From: Streptomyces sp. ALI-76-A
GTDB taxonomy: Bacteria; Actinomycetota; Actinomycetes; Streptomycetales; Streptomycetaceae
Assembly: GCF_030287445.1 (NCBI RefSeq)
Contig: NZ_JASVWB010000002.1
Coordinates: 3,286,001-3,350,000, forward strand
Length of the DNA: 64,000 nucleotides
Direction of reading: 5' to 3'
Shown here: positions 54,410 to 64,000 of the stretch, piece after piece
Numbering within the stretch: position 1 is the stretch's first letter
Layout: each line of letters begins with the position of its first letter
Translations under genes and position numbers: made by a program
Notes under the pieces: generated by a model
What the model was told of the DNA's origin: nothing
Database searches by the model: none
What the model saw: only the letters and a program-made list of their open reading frames with translations

Positions 54410-55525
54410 TCAGTCCTTCGTGAGAGCGGTCGTACTCCTACCAAGAGTACGTGTCTCGGCGCTCGTCGGTTCCCGCCGATCCACCATCTGCGGTTGCCCC
54501 GGCTTCCCGAGGAGCATGCGCCGGAAGTCGGCGCGGGCCTGCCGCGCGGACTCGCGGGCCGCGGCGAGGACCTGCCGGGTGACCCGTCCGACGCCCCGCG
54601 CGGCCTCGGCGGCGGGCCGCAGGACGGTGTCCCGGATCACGTGTCCGACGGGGGTGAGGACGGTCCGGTACGCCCAGCGCACCGGCTCGACGAAGATCCA
54701 CCGGAAAGCGGTGCCGAGGAACCTTCCGACGGCCAGCGAGAGGTGTCCGGCGATCCGCCAGGCGTGTCCGAGGGCGTCCGCCGTCTCCCGTCCGAGGACG
54801 GCGAGGACGTGCCCGACGGGCACCAGGACCCAGCGCCACACAGCGAGCGCGGGCAGCACCACCAGAATCCGGGCGACCCAGTACAGCCCCAGGCCGACCC
54901 CCGTGACGATCATGCTCAGGCACCACACGAGCCCCTTCACGCACCAGGAGATCGCATGCCCCACCGGTGTCAGGATCCACGTGTAGACCCACACCGCGGG
55001 TGCGGCGACGAGGTACCGCGCCAACCAGGCCGCCGCGGCCCGCACACCGCGCCCCAGGGCGGCGAACCCGGCACCCAGCCCCCTGAGCGTCCACATGACG
55101 GCATGCCCCACGGGAGTGAGCACGCGCGCGTACACCCAGGCCAGCCCGTCCCCGAGGCCCCGCACGCCCCAGGCGAGGGCATGCCCGGACGGCGTCAGCA
55201 GATACCGGTACAGCCACACCGCGGGCACGACGACGAGCACGTTCCCCAGCCAGGCGAGCGCCCGCGCGAGGGGCACGACGCCGTACCGCCACAGCCCGAC
55301 GAACGGCCACACGAACAGCGCCCGCCCCACCCACAGCGACGCCCGCCCCACGGGCCGCAGCACCGCGTCCGTCAGGAGCCGCCCCGCCACGACGAGCGCG
55401 TCCCACACCATCCGCACGGGCACGACCAGCACGAGCACGACGATCCGCACGGGCAGGCGCACGGCGACGACCAGGCACCCCTCGGGCTCCTGTGGCCGCG
55501 GCGCCGGCGGCTTCTCCAGATCCAT
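54410..55525 (-). CDS. Polytopic membrane protein with LTPVGH repeats
   Basis: 371 residues from ATG 55525 (MDLEKPPAPRPQEPEG). The body is a series of hydrophobic amphipathic segments, each ending in a motif LTPVGHxxxW or close variants: LTPSGHALAW, LTPVGHAVMW, LTPVGHAISW, LVPVGHVLAV, LTPVGHVIRD, plus degenerate VLRPVGRASLW and FVEPVRWAYR. Each repeat is about 40 to 55 residues with a YRYLL / VWVYTWI lead-in. A basic tail follows (RESARQARADFRRML). Divergent from terD. No family is recognised. Confidence 0.85.
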   Translation of the reverse strand: MDLEKPPAPRPQEPEGCLVVAVRLPVRIVVLVLVVPVRMVWDALVVAGRLLTDAVLRPVGRASLWVGRALFVWPFVGLWRYGVVPLARALAWLGNVLVVVPAVWLYRYLLTPSGHALAWGVRGLGDGLAWVYARVLTPVGHAVMWTLRGLGAGFAALGRGVRAAAAWLARYLVAAPAVWVYTWILTPVGHAISWCVKGLVWCLSMIVTGVGLGLYWVARILVVLPALAVWRWVLVPVGHVLAVLGRETADALGHAWRIAGHLSLAVGRFLGTAFRWIFVEPVRWAYRTVLTPVGHVIRDTVLRPAAEAARGVGRVTRQVLAAARESARQARADFRRMLLGKPGQPQMVDRREPTSAETRTLGRSTTALTKD

Positions 55526-55678
55526 ACCGGTGTAGACGCCGCGGCACCCCCTGCGGATGCGGTACCACGACTGCTGCTTGTTCCGGGCCCCGGGTGGCTG
55601 ACGCGTTCCGGGACTTCGGGGAAAGCCCGTGCAGTATGGGCCTGTCGCACTCCCGTCCACGCAGAGGATGATCCACAC

Positions 55679-56263
55679 ATGATTACGCTCACGAAGGAAG
55701 ACGGTCCCGCCGACCTGGACGGGGTGACCCATCTGTCCATCGGGGTGTCCTGGGACGCCACCTCCGGCAGCAGCGGCGGAGTGATGGGCATGCTGCGCCG
55801 GAAGACCGGCACCGACCTCGACCTGATCGCCATCGCCATGCACGCCGGTGACCCGGTCCGCCTGGCGGGCCTCGACTCGCTCGACCCCATCGGCAACGGT
55901 TCGCTGCTGCACAGCGGAGACAACCAGACCGGACACGGGGACGGTGACGACGAGACGGTCATGGTGGAGTTCTCGAAGATCCCGCCCCACATCACCTCGA
56001 TCGTGTTCGTCGCCGCCGCCTACAAGAAGGGCAGCTCCTTCCAGAAGGCGCGCAACATCAGCTTCAAGGTGTACGACGCCACGGGCGGCAGCACTCAGCA
56101 GGTCGCCGACATCTGGCCGAGCATGCTCACCCAGGACAACAGCTGCGCCGTCGCCAAGGCCGTACGGAACGGCAGCACCTGGAAGCTCGAAGTGATCAAC
56201 GTGACGGGAAAGATCAAGCAGGGGGACCAGCTGTCCCTGATGCGCTTCGCCGCCGCCCAGTGA
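55679..56263 (+). CDS. TerD family protein
   Basis: 194 residues from ATG 55679. The TerD fold is clear: ITLTKEDGPADLDGVTHLSIGVSWDA, DLDLIAIAMHAG, HSGDNQTGHGDGDDETVMVEF (calcium-binding acidic loop) and FVAAAYKKGSSFQKARNISFKVYD. TerD-like proteins bind calcium and are abundant in Streptomyces, linked to tellurite resistance and to calcium-related development. It is monocistronic or paired with a doubtful short frame that overlaps its stop. Confidence 0.93.
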   Translation: MITLTKEDGPADLDGVTHLSIGVSWDATSGSSGGVMGMLRRKTGTDLDLIAIAMHAGDPVRLAGLDSLDPIGNGSLLHSGDNQTGHGDGDDETVMVEFSKIPPHITSIVFVAAAYKKGSSFQKARNISFKVYDATGGSTQQVADIWPSMLTQDNSCAVAKAVRNGSTWKLEVINVTGKIKQGDQLSLMRFAAAQ

Positions 56264-56637
56264 TCACCCGGCCGCCGGCCGCCGCCACGAAACCCGGCGG
56301 CCGGGACCGGTCGGACACGCGCCTCCCGCAGGTCCACCCCGGAGCCGGTGCGGCGGCGGAACCGGCCACGTGCCCCGGCGCCCCGGCCCTCACCAGTGCA
56401 CGTGCCAGGGGACCCGGGTCACTCCGTCCGCCAGCAGCAAGCCCGTCACCGCCGCGCGCGCCCGCCGCGGCGGGCGCGGCCGTGGTCGTCGACGCGGCGC
56501 ACCAGGTCGGCGACGCGGTCGCTCGGGTGCCGGCCGACCGGACCGTCGCCGCCGGCACCGCGACCGTGGCCCAGGAGATCACCCTGATGCACTCGGCCGA
56601 CGACACACTCGGGCTCCCGCTCAAGCGCCTCGGGTGA
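56260..56637 (+). CDS. Doubtful short frame overlapping the terD end
   Basis: 125-codon frame starting GTG 56260 within the terD stop (GTGA). The first ~70 codons are Pro/Ala/Arg-rich and not convincing. The last ~55 (VVVDAAHQVGDAVARVPADRT to LGLPLKRLG) have strong third-position GC and look like a real peptide. It may be a short lineage-specific gene or the end of a decayed one. No family recognised. Confidence 0.35.
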   Translation: MITRPPAAATKPGGRDRSDTRLPQVHPGAGAAAEPATCPGAPALTSARARGPGSLRPPAASPSPPRAPAAAGAAVVVDAAHQVGDAVARVPADRTVAAGTATVAQEITLMHSADDTLGLPLKRLG

Positions 56638-56733
56638 CACCCAGGCCGTGGTTCCCGCTGCATTCGGAGGCACTTCGCACCGGCCCGGCCGTCGTCCCGG
56701 AGCCTTCAGCAGCGCTACAGAGCCTCCCCCACG

Positions 56734-58695
<1,962 letters not shown>

Positions 58696-58782
58696 CTCGC
58701 GACCTTCGTGAGCGGGACAGGACTGACAGGGGTGACCATCTAGGCTAACGCGGCCGCGAGCACCCCCGGCACGCCCGCGGGC

Positions 58783-60411
58783 TCACAGGACCGCCGCCCC
58801 GCCCCTGATCCCCGCCCAGAAACCGGGCAGCCCGGCCTCCACGGCCGCCGCGCGGCGCTCCTCCCGGCCGTACAGCAGCCCGTACGTGAAGGCGCTCTCC
58901 CCCGCCGTGTGCGCCTGGCGGGCGAGGTCGCGCAGTGCCTCCCGGACCATCACGCTGTCCTGGTGGTCGCCGAGCAGCCCCTGTAGCGCCTTCATCGACC
59001 GGACCAGTGCGGTGGCCGGCACCCCGAGCGCGGGAACCGCCGACTCCGCCGCGTACCGCGTCCGCTTGGCCTTCTTGCGGGCCTCGTGCAGCGCGACGTC
59101 CCGGTCGTCCCCCGGCGTCAGCTCCACCGCCCGCTCGACCAGCCGGGCCACGGCCGCGAAGTCGCCGCGGACGGCCTTCCCGATCACCTTCTCCGGTCTG
59201 CCGCCGGCCGTCCGCAGCAAGGGCGGATCGGCGATCAGGGCGTCGAGCGTGCCCAGGAGTTCGAGATACCGGCGGCCGTCCAGGACGGCGCCGAGCCGCC
59301 GGCGCGATCCACCGCGACGGGCGTGCGACCAGATGTGCAGCCGGGTGCCGACCGGCCCGGTCAGCAGGGTCGGGGGCAGGCCGTCGAGGGCGCTGGTCAG
59401 CCGTTCGGTCAGCACCTCCTCGTCCCGGTCCTGGCCCAGCTCCCCGGCCAGCCACTTCAGTTCCGCGCCGATCGGGTCGGTGACGGTCCGGTCCAGGACC
59501 TTGCGGTACGAGCGGAGGGCGCTGCGCATCCGGCGGGTGGCGACGCGCATCCGGTGCACGGCGTCGTCCAGGTCCCGCCGGACGGCCGGGTCGAGTGCGA
59601 CGAGGGCGTCCCGCTGGGCGCTCAGGTACGCGAGGACGTGGTCGCCGGCCGTCACGGGCGGCAGGTCGGCAACCGGTGCCTGCGTGCCGCGCCGCTGCTT
59701 CCCGGTCGTCCCGGATGCCCTGGATGTCCCGGTCGTATCGGATCTCCCTGCCCTCCCGATCTTCCCGGCTTTCCCGGCCTTCTCCGTCTCCCTGGGGGCC
59801 GTATCCGTCTTCCTGGGGGCCGTCTCCGACAGCGCCCTGGCCAGCTTGGACGCGGAGCCGGACGGGCGCACCTCTGCCCGCCGGAGCCGCTTGTCCACCT
59901 TGTCGAGGAGGACCGGGGCGATCCCGTCGGCGAGTTCCACCTCGATCTCGGTCCACTGGGCCGGGCCGCCGCCCCCGGTGAGCCGCTCGGCGAGGACGGC
60001 GTCCACGCTCACCTCGGCGAGCAGCCGGCCGTCGAGGTCGACCAGGTCACGCACGTCACGGTCAGAGCGCAGCCGGACCACGGGCACCAGCTCCGCGTCC
60101 CGCACCCGGGAACGGACCAGCCCGGCCAGTGCGCCGGGCACGGTGTCGGACAGGGGCGCCCGGATCTCGTCGCGTACGCCCGGGGCCACCGGGAACTTCA
60201 GGTGCCAGCCCGCGTCCGAACCGCCCGTGCGGCGGCGCAGGGTGATCGAGGACGCGGCGAGGCGTTCGTCCACGGTGTCGTAGTAGGTGGCGTCCAGGTG
60301 CGCGACGCCCTTGTCGATCACGGCCGCGACGCCGGCGACACCGGTCAGGTCGGGCAACCCGCGCTCGTCGGACTCGTACTTCCGCTCGATCTCGCGCTTG
60401 GTGTCCACCAT
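58783..60411 (-). CDS. CYTH and CHAD domain protein
   Basis: 542 residues. The CYTH domain (1-195) starts with the ExExK motif (REIERKYE at 6-13) that binds triphosphate and metal. A Lys/Thr/Arg-rich linker (about 196-245) leads to a CHAD domain (about 255-540) with the conserved histidines in AVHRMRVATRRMR and LHEARKKAKRTRY. CHAD proteins bind inorganic polyphosphate; CYTH is a triphosphatase fold. It lies between the mre/rod genes and the radical SAM gene. Confidence 0.92.
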   Translation of the reverse strand: MVDTKREIERKYESDERGLPDLTGVAGVAAVIDKGVAHLDATYYDTVDERLAASSITLRRRTGGSDAGWHLKFPVAPGVRDEIRAPLSDTVPGALAGLVRSRVRDAELVPVVRLRSDRDVRDLVDLDGRLLAEVSVDAVLAERLTGGGGPAQWTEIEVELADGIAPVLLDKVDKRLRRAEVRPSGSASKLARALSETAPRKTDTAPRETEKAGKAGKIGRAGRSDTTGTSRASGTTGKQRRGTQAPVADLPPVTAGDHVLAYLSAQRDALVALDPAVRRDLDDAVHRMRVATRRMRSALRSYRKVLDRTVTDPIGAELKWLAGELGQDRDEEVLTERLTSALDGLPPTLLTGPVGTRLHIWSHARRGGSRRRLGAVLDGRRYLELLGTLDALIADPPLLRTAGGRPEKVIGKAVRGDFAAVARLVERAVELTPGDDRDVALHEARKKAKRTRYAAESAVPALGVPATALVRSMKALQGLLGDHQDSVMVREALRDLARQAHTAGESAFTYGLLYGREERRAAAVEAGLPGFWAGIRGGAAVL

Positions 60412-60433
60412 GACCTGAATCCAGTGGTCGGTG

Positions 60434-60476
60434 GCCGGTCAGGGCAGAGGCCGGTCAGGGCAGAGGCCGGTCAGGC
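60434..60476. repeat. Three near-identical 16-bp tandem units after rodA
   Basis: GGCCGGTCAGGGCAGA occurs twice, followed by a third partial copy (GGCCGGTCAGGCGGA), just past the rodA stop. Probably slippage. Confidence 0.75.
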
Positions 60477-60490
60477 GGAGATCGGCTCCG

Positions 60491-61690
60491 CTACGCCGAC
60501 ATCGGCCGCTGCACCCGGATCGACTGGAGCAGCCCCACCGCCACCCACACCGCGAACATCGACGAGCCTCCGTACGACACGAACGGCAGTGGCAGACCGG
60601 TGACCGGCATGATGCCGAGGGTCATGCCGATGTTCTCGAAGGACTGGAAGGCGAACCACGCCACGATGCCGGCGGCGACGATCGTGCCGTACAGCTCGGT
60701 CGTCTCGCGGGCGATGCGGCAGGCGCGCCACAGCACGACGCCCAGCAGCAGGATGATCAGGCCCGCGCCGACGAAGCCCAGCTCCTCACCCGCGACCGTG
60801 AACACGAAGTCCGTCTGCTGCTCGGGCACGAACTGACCCGTCGTCTGCGAGCCCTCGAACAGGCCCGCGCCGGTCAGACCGCCCGATCCGATCGCGATGC
60901 GGGCCTGGTTGGTGTTGTAGCCGACGCCCGCGGGATCGAGGCTGGGGTTGGCGAAGGCCGCGAACCGGGCGATCTGGTAGTCGTCCAGGATGTGCAGCTG
61001 CCATACGGTGATCGCGCCGGCCGCGCCCGCGCCCAGCAGTCCGAACACCCACCGGTTCGACGCGCCGGAGGCCAGCAGCACGCCGAGCACGATGATCACC
61101 ATGACCATCACCGACCCCAGGTCGGGCATCAGCATCACGATGAGCATCGGTACGGCGGCCAGTCCCAGCGCCTGGAGCACCGTCCGGTGGTCGGGGTAGG
61201 GCTTGTCGCCCGCGTCGACCCGGGCCGCCAGCAGCATCGCCATGCCCAGGATGATGGTGATCTTCACGAACTCGGAGGGCTGGAGGGAGAAGCCGCCGCC
61301 CAGCACGATCCACGAGTGCGCGCCGTTGACGGTGGTGCCCAGCGGGGTCAGCACCATCAGGATCAGGGCGACCGAGGCGCCGTACAGGATCGGTACGGCC
61401 GTGCGCAGGGTGCGGTGGCCGAGCCATACCGTGCCGAGCATCAGGGCGAACCCGATGCCGGTGTTCATGAGGTGCCGGACCAGGAAGAAGTACGGGTCGC
61501 CCTGGTTGATGTCGGTGCGGTTGCGGGTCGCCGAGAAGACGAGCAGCGAGCCGATGCCCGAGAGGGCCAGCGCCGCCAGCAGTATCGGCCAGTCGAGCCG
61601 GCGGGTGAGCGAGTCACGGGCGAACACGCGGGTCCAGCCCGCGCGTTCGGGCCCGTAGCCGGAGACGTGGAAGGCGTTTGCGCCGGTCAT
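60491..61690 (-). CDS. rodA: RodA/FtsW family SEDS protein (Sfr)
   Basis: 399 residues with about ten membrane spans. SEDS signature blocks: WIVLGGGFSLQPSEFVKI, VMLMPDLGSVMVM, GSGGLTGAGLFEGSQT and GIMPVTGLPLPFVSYGGSS. The SEDS glycosyltransferase polymerises lipid II together with a class B PBP, here PBP2, to which it is coupled by ATGA. In S. coelicolor this mre-cluster gene is called sfr and functions in spore wall synthesis. Confidence 0.95.
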   Translation of the reverse strand: MTGANAFHVSGYGPERAGWTRVFARDSLTRRLDWPILLAALALSGIGSLLVFSATRNRTDINQGDPYFFLVRHLMNTGIGFALMLGTVWLGHRTLRTAVPILYGASVALILMVLTPLGTTVNGAHSWIVLGGGFSLQPSEFVKITIILGMAMLLAARVDAGDKPYPDHRTVLQALGLAAVPMLIVMLMPDLGSVMVMVIIVLGVLLASGASNRWVFGLLGAGAAGAITVWQLHILDDYQIARFAAFANPSLDPAGVGYNTNQARIAIGSGGLTGAGLFEGSQTTGQFVPEQQTDFVFTVAGEELGFVGAGLIILLLGVVLWRACRIARETTELYGTIVAAGIVAWFAFQSFENIGMTLGIMPVTGLPLPFVSYGGSSMFAVWVAVGLLQSIRVQRPMSA

Positions 61691-63933
61691 GCGAGCATCC
61701 TCCGGCTCCCCCTGCCGCGTGGCCGGCGCCGGGCGTTCCGGTTGCCGGTGGTCGGCGTGTTCACCGTCGCCGCCAGCTGTGTCCCGTCGGGCTCCGTCTC
61801 GCCCTTCTGGCTGACCCGCTGCTCCTTCGCCGGGTCCTTGGCGACCTTCGGGGCCTTGATCGTCCCGTCGGTCTGGACCTTCGGCAGGCTCTTCTGCGGG
61901 GTGGGCAGCAGGGCGTTCTTCTTGTTGATCGTGCCGTCCTCGGAGACGCCGTAGAGCGCGTTGTAGATCTTGCGTACGGCGGGACCGGAGGCGCCGGAGC
62001 CCGTACCGCCCTGGGAGATGGTCATGACGACCGTGTAGTCCTCGGTGTACGTGGTGAACCAGGAGGTGGTCTGCTTGCCGTAGACCTCGGCCGTACCCGT
62101 CTTGGCGTGCATCGGGATCTCGTCCTGCGGCCAGCCGCCGAACCGCCAGGCTGCGGTACCGCGGGTCGCGACTCCTTCGAGGGCACCGTCTATCTCGCTG
62201 AGGGTCTTCTGCGTCATCGGCAGCTTGCCGTGCGCCTTCGGCTTGATCTCCTGGACGGTCTTGCCGTCGGGGCTGATGATCGCCTTGCCGACGGTCGGGT
62301 CGTAGAGGGTGCCGCCGTTGGCGATGGCCCCGTAGATCGTCGCCATCTGGATCGGGGTGACGAGGGTGTCGCCCTGGCCGATCGAGTAGTTGACGGAGTC
62401 ACCGGCGCGCAGTCTGTTGCCCTCCAGGCAGTTCTCGTACGCGATCTGCTCGGCGTACGTGCCGCCCTTCTTGCCGTACTTGCACCAGGAGTTCTTGTTG
62501 GCCTTCCAGTAGTCCAGCTTCCACTGGCGGTCGGGGACGCGGCCGGTGACCTCGTTGGGGAGGTCGATGCCGGTCTCCTTGCCGAGGCCGAACTGGTGGG
62601 CGGTTTTGTAGAACCAGTCGTTGGCCTTCTTCTTCGGCTTGTTGCCGCCGTCCTTCTGCCACTCCTGGTGCGAGAGGCGGTAGAAGACGGTGTCGCAGGA
62701 GACCTCCAGGGCGCGGCCGAGGCTGATCGGGCCGTACCCCTTGGACTCGAAGTTCTTGAAGACCTGGCCGCCGATGGAGTACGAGCTGGAGCACTGGTAG
62801 GGGCCGTTGAAGGAGTAGCCGGCGTTGACCGCGGCGGCCGTCGGGACGACCTTGAAGACGGAGCCGGGAGCGGACTGCCCCTGGATCGCCCGGTTCAGCA
62901 GCGGGTAGTTGGACTTCTTGCCGGTGAGCTGGGCGTAGTCCTTGGCGGAGATGCCGCCGACCCAGGCGTTCGGGTCGTAGGTCGGGTTGGACGCCATGGC
63001 GACCACGCGGCCGGTCTTGGACTCCATCACCACGACGGCGCCGGAGTCCGCCTTGTAGTTCTCGCCGGTGTTCTTGTCGAACGTCTTGCGGGCCTCCTTC
63101 ATGGCGTCGTTCAGCTCGTACTCCGCGACGCGCTGGACGCGGGCGTCGATGCTGGTGACGAGGGAGGAGCCGGGCTGGGCGGGGTCGGCCTCGGCCTCGC
63201 CGATGACGCGGCCGAGGTTGTCGACCTCGTAGCGGGTGACGCCCGCCTTGCCGCGCAGTTCCTTGTCGTACTGGCGCTCCAGGCCGCTGCGGCCGACCTG
63301 GTCGGAGCGCAGGTAGGGCGAGTCGGTGTCCTGGGCCTTGGTGATCTCCTCGTCGGTGACGGGCGAGAGGTAGCCGAGGACCTGGGCGGTGTTGGCCTTG
63401 CCGGGGGCGGCGTAGCGGCGGACGGCCTGCGGCTCGGCGGTGATGCCGGGGAAGTCCTCGGCGCGCTCGCGGATCTGCAGGGCCTGCTTGGGGGTGGCCT
63501 CGTCGGTGATGGGGATCGGCTGGTACGGCGAGCCGTTCCAGCACGGCTGCGGCGTCTTGGCGTCGCACAGCCGGACCTTCTCCATGACCTCCTGGGGCGT
63601 CATGCCCAGCACACCGGCCAGCTTGGTCAGGACGCCCTTGCCGTCGTCCCGCATCTTCAGCAGGTCGGTGCGGGAGGCGGAGACGACGAGCCGCGTCTCG
63701 TTGTCGGCGAGCGCCACTCCCCGCGCGTCCAGGATCGAGCCGCGCACGGCGGGGTCGACGACCTGCTGCACGTGGTTGCCGGAGGCTTCCTTGGCGTACT
63801 CGTCACCCTCGCGGATCTGGAGGTACCACAGGCGCCCGCCGAGCGTGCCGAGCAGGGAGAGGACGAGGATCTGGATGACGACGAGGCGGATCTGGACCCG
63901 TGGGGTCCGGCCGGTCTCGGGGATGTTGGTCAT
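61687..63933 (-). CDS. Penicillin-binding protein 2 (class B transpeptidase)
   Basis: 748 residues. One N-terminal membrane helix (RLVVIQILVLSLLGTLGGRLWYL), a pedestal domain, then the transpeptidase domain with S358-VFK, S412-C-D and K611-T-G. It crosslinks peptidoglycan, as the partner of RodA/Sfr. The C-terminal ~100 residues after KIYNALYGV are a disordered, basic tail ending RRRPRGRGSRRMLA, longer than in most PBP2s. It lies in the conserved mreB-mreC-mreD-pbp2-sfr cluster. Confidence 0.96.
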   Translation of the reverse strand: MTNIPETGRTPRVQIRLVVIQILVLSLLGTLGGRLWYLQIREGDEYAKEASGNHVQQVVDPAVRGSILDARGVALADNETRLVVSASRTDLLKMRDDGKGVLTKLAGVLGMTPQEVMEKVRLCDAKTPQPCWNGSPYQPIPITDEATPKQALQIRERAEDFPGITAEPQAVRRYAAPGKANTAQVLGYLSPVTDEEITKAQDTDSPYLRSDQVGRSGLERQYDKELRGKAGVTRYEVDNLGRVIGEAEADPAQPGSSLVTSIDARVQRVAEYELNDAMKEARKTFDKNTGENYKADSGAVVVMESKTGRVVAMASNPTYDPNAWVGGISAKDYAQLTGKKSNYPLLNRAIQGQSAPGSVFKVVPTAAAVNAGYSFNGPYQCSSSYSIGGQVFKNFESKGYGPISLGRALEVSCDTVFYRLSHQEWQKDGGNKPKKKANDWFYKTAHQFGLGKETGIDLPNEVTGRVPDRQWKLDYWKANKNSWCKYGKKGGTYAEQIAYENCLEGNRLRAGDSVNYSIGQGDTLVTPIQMATIYGAIANGGTLYDPTVGKAIISPDGKTVQEIKPKAHGKLPMTQKTLSEIDGALEGVATRGTAAWRFGGWPQDEIPMHAKTGTAEVYGKQTTSWFTTYTEDYTVVMTISQGGTGSGASGPAVRKIYNALYGVSEDGTINKKNALLPTPQKSLPKVQTDGTIKAPKVAKDPAKEQRVSQKGETEPDGTQLAATVNTPTTGNRNARRRPRGRGSRRMLA

Positions 63934-63982
63934 GGGCGCGGCCGGTTCGTCGGAAGGGCGGTGGCGGACGACGGGTGGGCGG

Positions 63983-64000
63983 TCACTGCGGCTGCCTCCC
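63983..64000 (-). CDS. mreD: Probable mreD, last codons only
   Basis: A TGA at 63983-63985 (minus strand) closes a frame reading GRQPQ at the window edge, 49 bases before pbp2. The identity rests on the known mreD-pbp2 order in Streptomyces, not on sequence. Confidence 0.35.
   Translation of the reverse strand, partial: GRQPQ

Overview
This is a contiguous, gene-dense stretch of a high-GC actinomycete chromosome, almost certainly Streptomyces. Supporting signs are the very high third-position GC, GTG starts, 4-nt ATGA/GTGA overlaps and the core order lepA / rpsT / holA / comEC-comEA / leuS / rsfS / LCP gene / nadD / proA-proB / obg-rpmA-rplU / RNase E / rodA-pbp2, known from S. coelicolor around SCO2561-SCO2608. 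Most genes lie on the minus strand. No phage, insertion sequence, integrase or CRISPR array is visible.

Layout. 1-12 kb: the 5' end of an acyl-CoA ligase, lepA, rpsT, a SnoaL-like protein, holA, a small conserved gene, an arylamine N-acetyltransferase with a large loop insertion, comEC, comEA, degV and a membrane-anchored coiled-coil protein. 12-18 kb: leuS behind a leader peptide with three consecutive Leu codons and a terminator, then, on the plus strand, a two-gene redox unit made of a di-heme NOX-spaced membrane protein and a NuoF-like/ferredoxin fusion. 18.3-19.5 kb: two identical tRNA-Ala(GGC) genes flanking two tiny zinc-ribbon genes. 19.5-24 kb: histidine phosphatase, rsfS, an LCP/LytR_C protein (probable pdtA orthologue), nadD and two roughly 53-residue membrane proteins. 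24-30.6 kb: an M48 metalloprotease, two membrane proteins sharing a cytoplasmic motif, proA, a small conserved gene, a 23/22-bp tandem repeat and proB.

30.8-48.8 kb is a cell-wall glycopolymer region: two TagF-type polyol-phosphate transferases, two GT2 glycosyltransferases (one TarS-like), a fused cytidylyltransferase-dehydrogenase of the CDP-ribitol type, and a tightly overlapping rfbA-rfbB-rfbD-GT2-rfbC operon for dTDP-L-rhamnose. Within it sit phoD, obg-rpmA-rplU and a multiply frameshifted pseudogene. Together these genes suggest a rhamnose-decorated polyol-phosphate (teichoic acid-like) wall polymer. The LCP protein could attach it to peptidoglycan, and the mre-cluster genes at the right end would build the wall it attaches to.

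49-64 kb: a very large RNase E/G (RNase ES type) with basic modules on both sides of its core, a DUF2344 protein separated from its usual radical-SAM partner by a membrane protein with LTPVGH repeats and a TerD gene, a CYTH-CHAD protein, then rodA/sfr, pbp2 and the last codons of a probable mreD. The most notable items are the leuS leader, the split NOX-like electron-transfer pair, the RNase E module architecture, the LTPVGH-repeat protein, and the paired sequence elements upstream of the wall-polymer genes.
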